5,176 nt of DNA, from positions 1 through 5,176 of the forward strand of contig JAFOKI010000095.1 of the NCBI GenBank assembly GCA_017419895.1, in the 5' to 3' direction. This DNA is from Eubacterium sp. GTDB lineage: Bacteria > Bacillota > Clostridia > Peptostreptococcales > Anaerovoracaceae. Below, piece by piece: positions 1 through 5,176 of the stretch; the first letter of the stretch is position 1; each line of letters starts with the position of its first letter. The position numbers were made by a program, and so were the translations under genes. The notes under the pieces were generated by a model, which was given only the letters and a program-made list of their open reading frames with translations, made no database searches and was not told the origin of the DNA.

Positions 1-417
1 AGTTTTGCCCTGATAATGGATATCGTTTCCGCCGGCGCTCCAGACTATGTCCGAGCCGCTTTGTTTGAAAGACTCATTTCCAGACGTGTTTACGATTCCG
101 GTGAGTGAAGAGCTGTCTTTGATTTCATCCAGGCCTTCACCATTCCTTATCCACTCGTTCACGACCACTTCATTCATATCTCCATCGGCGTCCATGATGA
201 CGTATGTCGTTTCTTCTTTGGACATACCACCGTCATAATTCGAACCGGACCCTGTGAGTTCCGGGAAATTCGCTTCTATTCTTTCCTGTGTATCATCGGG
301 TTCCGCGCTAACACGAGGCGCATACAGACCTGCCGTGATGACAGATCCCATGACCACCATTGCGCCAAGAACGACAACTCCCACGCGTTTCAGGACCAAA
401 GATTTTTTACTGTTCAT
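1..417 (-). CDS. Exported protein of unknown function, second gene of the MMPL exporter operon (3' end outside window)
   Basis: The first 139 codons of an open frame are visible; the frame runs off the left edge. The N-terminus (MNSKKSLVLKR) is basic and is followed by a hydrophobic stretch at residues 12-33 and a plausible signal peptidase site after V36-S37-A38. The mature part is acidic (EPDDTQER...) and continues with EETTYVIMDADGD (69-80), then a run around S103-N114 and GNDIHYQGKT at 130-139. From memory, not searched, similar exported proteins with a G-N-D-I-[YH]-Y-Q-G motif occur beside MMPL exporters in Clostridia; no function is established that I know of. The ATG at 417 lies two bases after the exporter stop and has a GGAGG site seven bases upstream inside the exporter gene, so translational coupling is likely. 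A role as extracytoplasmic partner of the pump is inference. A lipoprotein is unlikely: I see no lipobox cysteine. Confidence 0.85.
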   Translation of the reverse strand, partial: MNSKKSLVLKRVGVVVLGAMVVMGSVITAGLYAPRVSAEPDDTQERIEANFPELTGSGSNYDGGMSKEETTYVIMDADGDMNEVVVNEWIRNGEGLDEIKDSSSLTGIVNTSGNESFKQSGSDIVWSAGGNDIHYQGKT

Positions 418-419
418 AT

Positions 420-2522
420 TCAAGCCTCCACCTTGCTGTTCAGTTTTCTCATTCCCAAAGTCGACCTAACGATCAGTCCGTCGAATGCCATGAAGACCGA
501 CGGAAGCACAAGTATAACGGTCAGCATGCTTATCAGCGCGCCTCTTGCCATCAGATTGCAGAACGTACTGATAATGCTTATATTCGAGTACAGACCCACG
601 CCGCATGTCGCTGCTATGAATCCGATAGCGCTTACGATTATCGAAGGTATTGACGTTGCTGCCGCGATCTCGACTGCCTCACGTTTCTCTTTTCCCGCGA
701 GGCGTTCACTCTTATACCTTGTGGACATCAGTATCGCGTAGTCGACTGTCGAACCGAGCTGTATAGTGCTGATGCATACCGGCACTATAAACGGGAGCTC
801 CAGTCCCGTGAATCCAGGAATGCCGAGGTTCATATATATCGCGAACTCAATCACCGCTATCAGTATGAACGGCAGTGCTGCGGATCTCAGAACAAAGAAT
901 ATTATCAGGAAAACCGCGGCCATTGAGATGAAACTAACGACTTTAAAGTCTTTGTCCGTAATAGTTATGAGGTCTTTTGTAGCAGGTCCTTCGCCGATCA
1001 GCTTGGCATCCCGGTCGTACTTTGCCAGCACTCCGGCGATCTTGTCGATCTGCTCGTTGCACTCGTCGGTCGAAACATGATACATGGAGTTTACAAGTAT
1101 CAGCTGGTGATCGCCTGCGACAAGCGCCTCTGTCACTTTCTCCGGAAGTAACTCTTTCGGTATGTCCGCCGGAACAAGCGCATCGATCCCGAGCACGTTC
1201 TGGACCCCCGGTATCTCTTCAATTTCTTTCGACATCGCCCGGCCATCCTTTGATGGGAGATCCGCGTCGGCGATTATCATGTGCGTCGTTCCTATCTCGA
1301 AATCCTCATCGAGTTTGTTGTTCGCCGTGAGAAATCCCGTCTGAGACGTATCAAGTTTTCCCGCTCCGGACGAGATCATATTGGTGAAATCGTACACAAC
1401 GTTTTTATGCTGATATCCATAGATCGCGGGCACCAGAAGGACCACAAACAGGATGATGTATACCGCATATCTTCTCGTTAAGCCGTGCGCGAGTTTTCCG
1501 GCGTCCGGGATGAGAGTGCGGTGACTCGTCTTTTCGAGAAGTCTGCCGAACGCCAGGATCATTGCCGGAAGTATCGTGACGCTTGCAATCACACCGAACA
1601 CGACGCCTTTTGCCATGACTATGCCGAGATCCCTTCCCATCGTGTACGACATGAAACAAAGCGCCAGGAATCCCGCGACCGTCGTGATCGAACTTCCCGT
1701 GACAGCCGCCAGGGTGTCATCCACCGCGTATGCCATTGCTTCTTCCCGGGTTTTTCCCTGCGCAGTCTTTTCAACAAAACTGTGCCACAGGAATATCGAG
1801 TAGTCCATGGTGACCCCGAGTTGGAGGACCGCTGCGATAGCCTTTGTTATATACGAAATCTCGCCGAGGAAAACATTGCTGCCGAGGTTGTACAGTATCG
1901 CCATGCCGATACTGGCCAGGAAAAGGAACGGCACAAGATATGAGTCCAGAAGTAGCATCATCGCAATCAATGAAAGCAGCACGGCTATTCCCACATACTT
2001 GACTTCTTCAGTTTCGCAAATGTCCTTAAGGTCGGTAACAAGCGCGCTCATTCCCGAAACATAGCAGTTTTCGGTAGTGATGCTCCTGATCTCTTTTACC
2101 GCGTTTATGGTCGGCTCAGCCGACGTCGTCGTATCGAAGAATACGACCAGCATAGAGGCATTCTCGTTCTTGAAATTGTCTCTTACGACCTCAGGCCACA
2201 TCGACTGAGGTATGGTCGGGTCTATAACCGCCTCAAGGTTCAGGACCGAATCTACGCTTTCAACATTCTCGATTTTTTTCTTAAGATCGGCAACCTCACC
2301 TGTCTTCATATTTTCCACTACTATTATGGAAAAACCGCCTTTGCCAAACTCGTCGAGCAGCATGTCCTGACCTTTTACCGTCTCCATGTCACCGGGAAGA
2401 TAAGACAGCATATCATAGTTGATGCGCGTGGCTTTCATCCCTATCACGGACGGAATGAGAAGGATCAACGCGATCAGGAATATCGCATGTCTCCATTTGA
2501 CGACTCGTTTTCCGAAACTCAC
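420..2522 (-). CDS. RND superfamily exporter, MMPL family, two MMPL domains
   Basis: A predicted 700-residue inner-membrane exporter, probably driven by the proton gradient. Layout (numbering from the GTG at 2522): membrane helix 1 at about 12-29, a large extracytoplasmic domain at about 30-173, helices 2-6 at about 175-325, helix 7 at about 352-369, a second extracytoplasmic domain at about 370-525, and helices 8-12 at about 528-685. This two-fold repeat is typical of MMPL proteins. Each half has the Asp-Tyr pair that forms the proton relay in characterised MmpL proteins: GVTMDYSIF (D240-Y241) and GSTVDYAIL (D594-Y595). The start chosen is GTG, since AAAGGAGG lies eight bases upstream and gives the usual N-terminus (MSFGKRVVKWRH). 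An ATG at 2585 (721 aa) is the alternative; the frame is open to 2675, but that part overlaps the promoter. The substrate cannot be read from sequence; lipids, surfactants or drugs are family precedents. It is the first gene of an operon, divergent from the TetR gene. Confidence 0.95.
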   Translation of the reverse strand: MSFGKRVVKWRHAIFLIALILLIPSVIGMKATRINYDMLSYLPGDMETVKGQDMLLDEFGKGGFSIIVVENMKTGEVADLKKKIENVESVDSVLNLEAVIDPTIPQSMWPEVVRDNFKNENASMLVVFFDTTTSAEPTINAVKEIRSITTENCYVSGMSALVTDLKDICETEEVKYVGIAVLLSLIAMMLLLDSYLVPFLFLASIGMAILYNLGSNVFLGEISYITKAIAAVLQLGVTMDYSIFLWHSFVEKTAQGKTREEAMAYAVDDTLAAVTGSSITTVAGFLALCFMSYTMGRDLGIVMAKGVVFGVIASVTILPAMILAFGRLLEKTSHRTLIPDAGKLAHGLTRRYAVYIILFVVLLVPAIYGYQHKNVVYDFTNMISSGAGKLDTSQTGFLTANNKLDEDFEIGTTHMIIADADLPSKDGRAMSKEIEEIPGVQNVLGIDALVPADIPKELLPEKVTEALVAGDHQLILVNSMYHVSTDECNEQIDKIAGVLAKYDRDAKLIGEGPATKDLITITDKDFKVVSFISMAAVFLIIFFVLRSAALPFILIAVIEFAIYMNLGIPGFTGLELPFIVPVCISTIQLGSTVDYAILMSTRYKSERLAGKEKREAVEIAAATSIPSIIVSAIGFIAATCGVGLYSNISIISTFCNLMARGALISMLTVILVLPSVFMAFDGLIVRSTLGMRKLNSKVEA
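425..429 (-). promoter_or_regulatory. Ribosome binding site of the exported-protein gene, inside the exporter gene
   Basis: GGAGG on the minus strand ends seven bases before the ATG at 417 and overlaps the last codons of the exporter reading frame. It fixes the start of the downstream gene and points to coupled translation of the pair. Confidence 0.75.
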
Positions 2523-2530
2523 CCGGAATG

Positions 2531-2538
2531 CCTCCTTT
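2531..2538 (-). promoter_or_regulatory. Strong Shine-Dalgarno sequence that decides the exporter start
   Basis: AAAGGAGG on the minus strand, with eight bases to the GTG at 2522. The other in-frame candidate, ATG 2585, has only a weak GGAA immediately upstream. This favours the 700-residue product. Confidence 0.7.
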
Positions 2539-2568
2539 TTATCTTTTGCCTTATGTATCACATGCCGC

Positions 2569-2598
2569 GTCCCCGGATCAGCCATTCGTTCCGGGGAC
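2569..2598 (-). other. GC-rich hairpin in the exporter mRNA leader
   Basis: Perfect 8-bp inverted repeat GTCCCCGG / CCGGGGAC (2569-2576 and 2591-2598) around a 14-base loop; one more C-G pair (2568/2599) extends it. It is followed by no T-run on either strand, so it is not an intrinsic terminator. In the exporter transcript it lies between the promoter and the Shine-Dalgarno sequence and places the alternative ATG at 2585 inside the loop. A second weak stem, GCAAA / TTTGC (2600-2604 and 2611-2615), lies next to it. Possible roles are mRNA stabilisation or hiding the upstream start; neither is shown. Confidence 0.55.
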
Positions 2599-2622
2599 GG
2601 CAAAAATAGCTTTGCTAAAAAA

Positions 2623-2635
2623 TGACCAACGGTCA
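2623..2635. promoter_or_regulatory. Operator-like palindrome A, just after the exporter transcription start
   Basis: TGACCAACGGTCA is a perfect inverted repeat with 5-bp arms TGACC / GGTCA and a 3-base centre. It covers about +3 to +15 relative to the predicted exporter transcript start (about 2637). The same half-site recurs in the three other operator-like sites of this control region, so it is best read as a binding site for the TetR-family protein encoded next door. Confidence 0.65.
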
Positions 2636-2643
2636 CGTTTCGT

Positions 2644-2672
2644 ATGATACCATTAAATTGACCAAGAGTCAA
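2644..2672 (-). promoter_or_regulatory. Predicted sigma-70/sigma-A promoter of the exporter operon
   Basis: On the minus strand the -35 box is TTGACT (2672-2667, 5 of 6 to consensus), the spacer is 17 bases and the -10 box is TATCAT (2649-2644, 5 of 6). Transcription is predicted to start near 2637, leaving a leader of about 115 bases before the GTG start. The -35 box is part of palindrome B and the initial transcribed region is palindrome A, so the promoter looks doubly blocked by repressor binding. Confidence 0.65.
2658..2672. promoter_or_regulatory. Operator-like palindrome B over the exporter -35 box
   Basis: TTGACCAAGAGTCAA: arms TTGAC / GTCAA with a 5-base centre. Its core TGACCAAGAGTCA aligns to palindrome A at 11 of 13 positions. 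It contains the exporter -35 hexamer on the minus strand, and its centre lies 36 bases from that of palindrome A. Likely TetR-family operator, by position and by similarity to the other sites. Confidence 0.65.
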
Positions 2673-2682
2673 CAATTTAACA

Positions 2683-2696
2683 AGAAAACATTTTCT
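2683..2696. repeat. AT-rich inverted repeat upstream of the exporter promoter
   Basis: AGAAAACATTTTCT has perfect 6-bp arms AGAAAA / TTTTCT around a 2-base centre. It lies about 46-59 bases upstream of the predicted exporter transcript start, where an activator or UP-type element would act. It shares no half-site with the TGACC family. Low sequence complexity makes a chance palindrome possible. Confidence 0.4.
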
Positions 2697-2700
2697 AAAG

Positions 2701-2720
2701 ATTTATACAGAAATATAAAT
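2701..2720. repeat. AT-only inverted repeat midway between the divergent promoters
   Basis: Arms ATTTATA (2701-2707) and TATAAAT (2714-2720) are perfectly complementary with a 6-base centre. AT-rich sequence makes such repeats easy to get by chance, so no role is assigned. Confidence 0.3.
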
Positions 2721-2735
2721 AGGTAAATTTCAACA

Positions 2736-2761
2736 TTTATTCGTCTATCACTACGAATGAA
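2736..2761. repeat. 26-bp imperfect palindrome of a second type, just upstream of the tetR promoter
   Basis: Arms TTTATTCGT (2736-2744) and ACGAATGAA (2753-2761) match at 8 of 9 positions around an 8-base centre; ATTCGT / ACGAAT is perfect. It ends seven bases before the tetR -35 box. The half-site is unrelated to TGACC, so a different DNA-binding protein is a possibility. Confidence 0.4.
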
Positions 2762-2767
2762 CCGACC

Positions 2768-2783
2768 TTGACCATGCGGTCAA
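2768..2783. promoter_or_regulatory. Operator-like palindrome C over the tetR -35 box
   Basis: TTGACCATGCGGTCAA has perfect 6-bp arms TTGACC / GGTCAA and a 4-base centre. Its first arm is the -35 hexamer of the predicted tetR promoter, mirroring palindrome B on the exporter side. This placement implies autorepression. The spacing between half-sites is one base longer than in palindromes A and B. Confidence 0.7.
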
Positions 2784-2795
2784 TAATATGATAAT
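2768..2795 (+). promoter_or_regulatory. Predicted sigma-70/sigma-A promoter of the tetR-rlmD operon
   Basis: The -35 box is TTGACC (2768-2773, 5 of 6), the spacer is 16 bases and the -10 box is GATAAT (2790-2795, 5 of 6). Transcription is predicted to start near 2802, about 38 bases before the tetR ATG. The -35 box is embedded in palindrome C. Confidence 0.6.
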
Positions 2796-2814
2796 ATCCT
2801 ATTATGAATAAAAA

Positions 2815-2828
2815 TGACCGCAAGGCGA
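2815..2828. promoter_or_regulatory. Degenerate operator-like site D in the tetR leader
   Basis: TGACCGCAAGGCGA keeps one full half-site, TGACC, and three of five positions of the second (GGCGA against GGTCA) at the 4-base spacing of palindrome C. It lies at about +14 to +27 of the predicted tetR transcript, matching the place of palindrome A on the exporter side, and touches the ribosome binding site. The conserved half-site is clear; function is a guess. Confidence 0.35.
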
Positions 2829-2839
2829 AAGGATAAGAA

Positions 2840-3532
2840 ATGTCCAGAACGAAAAGAATACTGGATCAGCTTGATCTCAAGAAACTCAATAACAGACTCT
2901 CTGAACTAACCGGAGTCGAACAAAAAAAGGAGAAAAAGCGCCAGGCACTCCTTGAGAGCGCATACGAGCTTTTTACGACAATCGGATACCAGGATACAAC
3001 AATTCTGCAGATAGCCGTTAAAGCCGGCGTTGCAAAAGGCTCTTTCTACAACTATTTTGATGACAAAGAAGCCATCCGCGATGAACTCATTGTCATTATC
3101 TCCAGCCACATCCTCACCGATGCCGTGAACAGCCTTGAGCGCAAACTGGAAGATCCAGAAACGGACGGGATGACTTTTCCGGACAAGCTCGTATTTATCA
3201 CAGACCACATAATCACAAATCTTTCGCGCGACATCGCCCGGCTCAAGTTCATTTCCAAATCATTAAGCTGGGGCATACTGAGCCAATCCGACAGCTACAG
3301 AAGCAAATATGGTGACGTGATCGACTTCAGGGCATTCGTCATGGAAAGCCTGAAGCGCGAGAACATCAAGCTCACCTCACCCGAACTCGTAATCTTCACT
3401 ATAATCGAGCTTATCAGTTCGACATGCTACAGCGTGATACTCTCGGGTGAACCCGTCACTTTCAGCGATTACAAACCTTATCTTTACAGATGCATACGTC
3501 TCCTCATAGATGACGCAACGGTGAGAGGTTGA
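2840..3532 (+). CDS. TetR/AcrR-family transcriptional regulator, likely local repressor
   Basis: 230 residues. The TetR_N DNA-binding domain covers about residues 34-82: helix 1 RQALLESAYELFTTIGY, then the helix-turn-helix TILQIAVKAGVAKGSFYNYF (54-73) with the typical G-S-F-Y-N-Y-F recognition end and DDKEAIRDELI. The remainder is a mainly helical ligand and dimer domain without a recognisable subtype. Residues 1-33 form an unusually long charged lead before the domain (KRILDQLDLKKLNNRLSELT). The ATG at 2840 has AAAGGA six bases upstream. The gene is divergent from the exporter and has TGACC-type palindromes on both promoters, so it probably represses the exporter operon and itself until a ligand binds. 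The family is certain; target and ligand are inferred. Confidence 0.93.
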   Translation: MSRTKRILDQLDLKKLNNRLSELTGVEQKKEKKRQALLESAYELFTTIGYQDTTILQIAVKAGVAKGSFYNYFDDKEAIRDELIVIISSHILTDAVNSLERKLEDPETDGMTFPDKLVFITDHIITNLSRDIARLKFISKSLSWGILSQSDSYRSKYGDVIDFRAFVMESLKRENIKLTSPELVIFTIIELISSTCYSVILSGEPVTFSDYKPYLYRCIRLLIDDATVRG

Positions 3533-3533
3533 T

Positions 3534-4991
3534 ATGGGAAATAATTACCAGACTTTAGCAATATTCGACATTACCGGAGAAGGAAGCGGTGTCGGAAGGA
3601 CCGCGGACGGGCTCACTGTTTTTGTGCCCGGCGCAGTTCCCGGCGATACAGTGCGGTGCGAGATCGTACACCGCAAAAAACGTTTCGCGCAGGCGCGGCT
3701 TATCTCGATCGAGCAGGCATCTCCTGACCGAATCGATCCATTCTGCGAGTATCTGGACCTCTGCGGCGGATGCCGGTTCGGTCTGATGGATTACGAAGCG
3801 CAGCTAAGAGTCAAACACAAAATGGTTGTCGATGCGCTGACCAGGATCGGCGGGTTAGCTGATCCGGACGTTGCCGGTATCATCAGCATGGAGAGTGAAC
3901 CTTTCAGATACCGCAACAAAGCTGTCATGCATGCGGCGCCGGGTGTGAAGTCCGCTTCTACCGGTTCCACAAGAACAGCCGTCGGTTTCATGAAAAGCGG
4001 TTCGCACACCGTGATCGACTGTAAAGACTGCTTACTCCAATCCCCTGCCGCGGCTGCAGCGGCTAAGGTCCTTCGCAAATACTGTGCGCACAGCGGTATG
4101 GGCGATCATATAAAAGGAATGACTGTCAGAACCGGTTCTGGCACAGGTGAAGTAATGGTGATCGTATCCGCTGATGTAAAAGAACTACCTGATGTGGAAG
4201 AGTTTGTCGAAATGTTGGACAACGCGGTATACCAGTGCGGATTCGCGTCATCGTTCAGCGGGGAAATCAGCGATGATACAGGAGCACCGCTTACACTGGA
4301 AAGCGTGTTCCTCGAGCAAATAATCTCCGGCAAAAGAAAAATGATAAAAGTCGCTGGTAAAAACACGATCCGGACTAAGCTTGGCGATGCGGTATTCGAG
4401 ATTTCCCCGGAATCATTCTGGCAAGTCAACAGTGTGCAGGCAAAAAAACTTTATGATACCGTATTTGAACTTGCTACTCCCGCGGCAGGAGAAAAGGTGC
4501 TTGACATATACTGCGGCGTCGGAAGCATAGGGCTGTATATATCAAAGCTGATGAACGACAGCATCGATCTCATCGGTATTGAATCAAATCGTCAGGCCGT
4601 TTTGAACGCGAACCGCAACGCGGTGGTCAACGGACTGGTCAGGCCGCGTTTTCACGCAGGCGCGGCGGAGAAGCTCCTTCCGGAGCTTCTCGAGTCCGGC
4701 ACAGATGTAAGCGGTGCCGGACTCGCGATCGTAGATCCGCCGCGCGCAGGTTGCGATCCCGTCCTGCTCGACGCGCTTATCGAACTCAAGCCGGAGAGGA
4801 TAGTATATGTTTCCTGCGCCCCCGCCACACTTGCGCGGGACGTGAAATACCTGACGCAGGGCGGGTACAGCTTTGTAAAAGCGATACCTGTTGATATGTT
4901 CCCGAATACCGGGCATGTGGAGACGGTTGCTTTATTAGGAGGGGAAATCGTTGATGGCTATGTTGATGTTAATCTGGATGCAGCAAATTAG
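3534..4991 (+). CDS. rlmD: 23S rRNA (uracil-C5)-methyltransferase, RlmD/RumA (TrmA) family
   Basis: 485 residues. This SAM-dependent enzyme adds a methyl group to C5 of a uridine in 23S rRNA (U1939 for RlmD; some Gram-positive homologues also treat U747). An N-terminal TRAM RNA-binding domain is at about 5-60. The iron-sulfur ligands are visible as C71-x5-C77-x2-C80 and a distal cysteine at 163-166 (CKDC; C166 fits the family best). The SAM site is VLDIYCGVGSIGLY (322-335), preceded by ESFWQVN (293-299). DPPRAGCDP starts at D401, the catalytic cysteine is C428 in VYVSCAPATLARD, and E463 in NTGHVET matches the general base. All key residues are present, so it should be active. The ATG follows the tetR stop by one base, with GAGAGG five bases upstream, indicating co-transcription and coupling. 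No separate promoter or downstream terminator is evident. RlmC, RlmD and dual RlmCD specificity cannot be separated by eye. Confidence 0.93.
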   Translation: MGNNYQTLAIFDITGEGSGVGRTADGLTVFVPGAVPGDTVRCEIVHRKKRFAQARLISIEQASPDRIDPFCEYLDLCGGCRFGLMDYEAQLRVKHKMVVDALTRIGGLADPDVAGIISMESEPFRYRNKAVMHAAPGVKSASTGSTRTAVGFMKSGSHTVIDCKDCLLQSPAAAAAAKVLRKYCAHSGMGDHIKGMTVRTGSGTGEVMVIVSADVKELPDVEEFVEMLDNAVYQCGFASSFSGEISDDTGAPLTLESVFLEQIISGKRKMIKVAGKNTIRTKLGDAVFEISPESFWQVNSVQAKKLYDTVFELATPAAGEKVLDIYCGVGSIGLYISKLMNDSIDLIGIESNRQAVLNANRNAVVNGLVRPRFHAGAAEKLLPELLESGTDVSGAGLAIVDPPRAGCDPVLLDALIELKPERIVYVSCAPATLARDVKYLTQGGYSFVKAIPVDMFPNTGHVETVALLGGEIVDGYVDVNLDAAN

Positions 4992-5003
4992 AAAGTAATA
5001 TAG

Positions 5004-5102
5004 GTACATAGATGGTTTATTGATTCCTTTAGCAGCGACGGTGAAAAAGTCGTGATCATAGAAGATGATTTCAACAAAACGCTGGCGAAGCTTTTAGACT
5101 AA
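5004..5102 (+). pseudogene. Gene-like fragment without a start codon (possible 3' remnant)
   Basis: An open stretch of 32 codons between TAG 5001-5003 and TAA 5100-5102 reads VHRWFIDSF...GEKVVIIEDDFNKTLAKLLD. The composition looks protein-like (beta strand VVII, acidic EDD, helical tail), but there is no ATG or TTG and no ribosome binding site; the only in-frame GTG is at 5052. It is in the same frame as rlmD, separated by two TAG codons (4989 and 5001). It may be the end of a decayed gene or of a once longer rlmD. I do not recognise a family, and chance is possible. Confidence 0.3.
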
Positions 5103-5107
5103 TTTAC

Positions 5108-5114
5108 AGAGGAG
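5108..5114 (+). promoter_or_regulatory. Ribosome binding site of the last gene
   Basis: AGAGGAG lies just before the ATG at 5117. The gap is short (two bases from the last G, four from AGAGG), but the purine run is the only one near this start and follows the preceding stop TAA by five bases. Confidence 0.5.
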
Positions 5115-5116
5115 CT

Positions 5117-5176
5117 ATGAGCAATATCATTCGACTAAATGAAACAGCACCGAACAGTGAATGGCTGGTTATGTCC
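5117..5176 (+). CDS. Start of an unidentified gene, cut by the right window edge
   Basis: Twenty codons are visible, starting MSNIIRLNETAPNSEWL and open to the window end. The product is not recognised. An AGAGGAG site directly upstream supports the start. It has the same direction as tetR and rlmD, 125 bases after the rlmD stop with no terminator-like hairpin and T-run between, so read-through from that operon is possible. Confidence 0.55.
   Translation, partial: MSNIIRLNETAPNSEWLVMS

Noticed and set aside
1405..1659. Open frame of 84 codons in another minus-strand frame inside the exporter gene
   Set aside because: Rich in Arg, His and Ser, without ribosome binding site, and fully nested in a confident gene; a frame shadow.
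2569..2598. GC-rich hairpin as a terminator between the divergent genes
   Set aside because: Neither strand has a T-run after the stem, and the hairpin lies within the exporter leader, not behind a gene.
2617..2635. Palindrome A followed by six T on the minus strand, resembling an intrinsic terminator
   Set aside because: The stem is only 5 bp and would form about 15 bases after the predicted transcript start, too early for normal termination; repetition of the same half-site nearby favours an operator.
2585..2675. TTG at 2675 as the exporter start
   Set aside because: It lies upstream of the predicted promoter, has no ribosome binding site, and adds residues not expected ahead of helix 1.
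4584..4916. Open frame of 110 codons antisense to rlmD
   Set aside because: No ribosome binding site or family resemblance, and it lies opposite the conserved SAM and catalytic motifs of rlmD.
1..5176. CRISPR array, tRNA or rRNA genes, insertion sequence or phage-like system
   Set aside because: I saw no spaced direct repeats, no tRNA-like cloverleaf, no transposase or recombinase motifs and no terminal repeats in the window.

Overview
The window shows one divergent gene cluster with a compact control region at its centre. It looks like a chromosomal segment of a Gram-positive anaerobe, most plausibly a clostridial Bacillota. I infer this from the AGGAGG-type ribosome binding sites, the fairly balanced base composition with an AT-rich intergenic region, and the style of the MMPL-pump, exported-protein and TetR set. 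No marker gene fixes the genus.

Minus strand, left part. An RND/MMPL-family membrane exporter is encoded from about 2522 down to 420. It is followed after only two bases by an exported protein (from 417 leftwards, cut by the window edge), whose ribosome binding site lies inside the end of the exporter gene. The two form an operon.

Centre, about 2523-2839. No gene is needed here. The region holds two back-to-back promoters and a family of TGACC...GGTCA inverted repeats. One repeat covers the -35 box of each promoter, and a second (degenerate on the tetR side) sits just after each predicted transcription start. This is the layout expected for a TetR repressor controlling both its own gene and the divergent pump. 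Three other, unrelated inverted repeats and a structured mRNA leader for the pump are also present. The exporter frame stays open to 2675, but those codons lie upstream of and inside its promoter. The likely start is a GTG at 2522 behind a near-perfect Shine-Dalgarno sequence.

Plus strand, right part. The TetR-family regulator (2840-3532) is followed one base later by an rlmD/rumA-type 23S rRNA uracil-5 methyltransferase (3534-4991), so a housekeeping rRNA modification gene appears to sit under an autoregulated efflux repressor promoter. After it come a gene-like fragment without a start codon (in frame with the methyltransferase beyond two TAG codons) and the first 20 codons of another gene.

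Working model (inference): a ligand, perhaps a toxic amphiphile or lipid-like compound, releases the TetR protein from the shared control region. The exporter and its exported partner are then produced together with more repressor and the methyltransferase.
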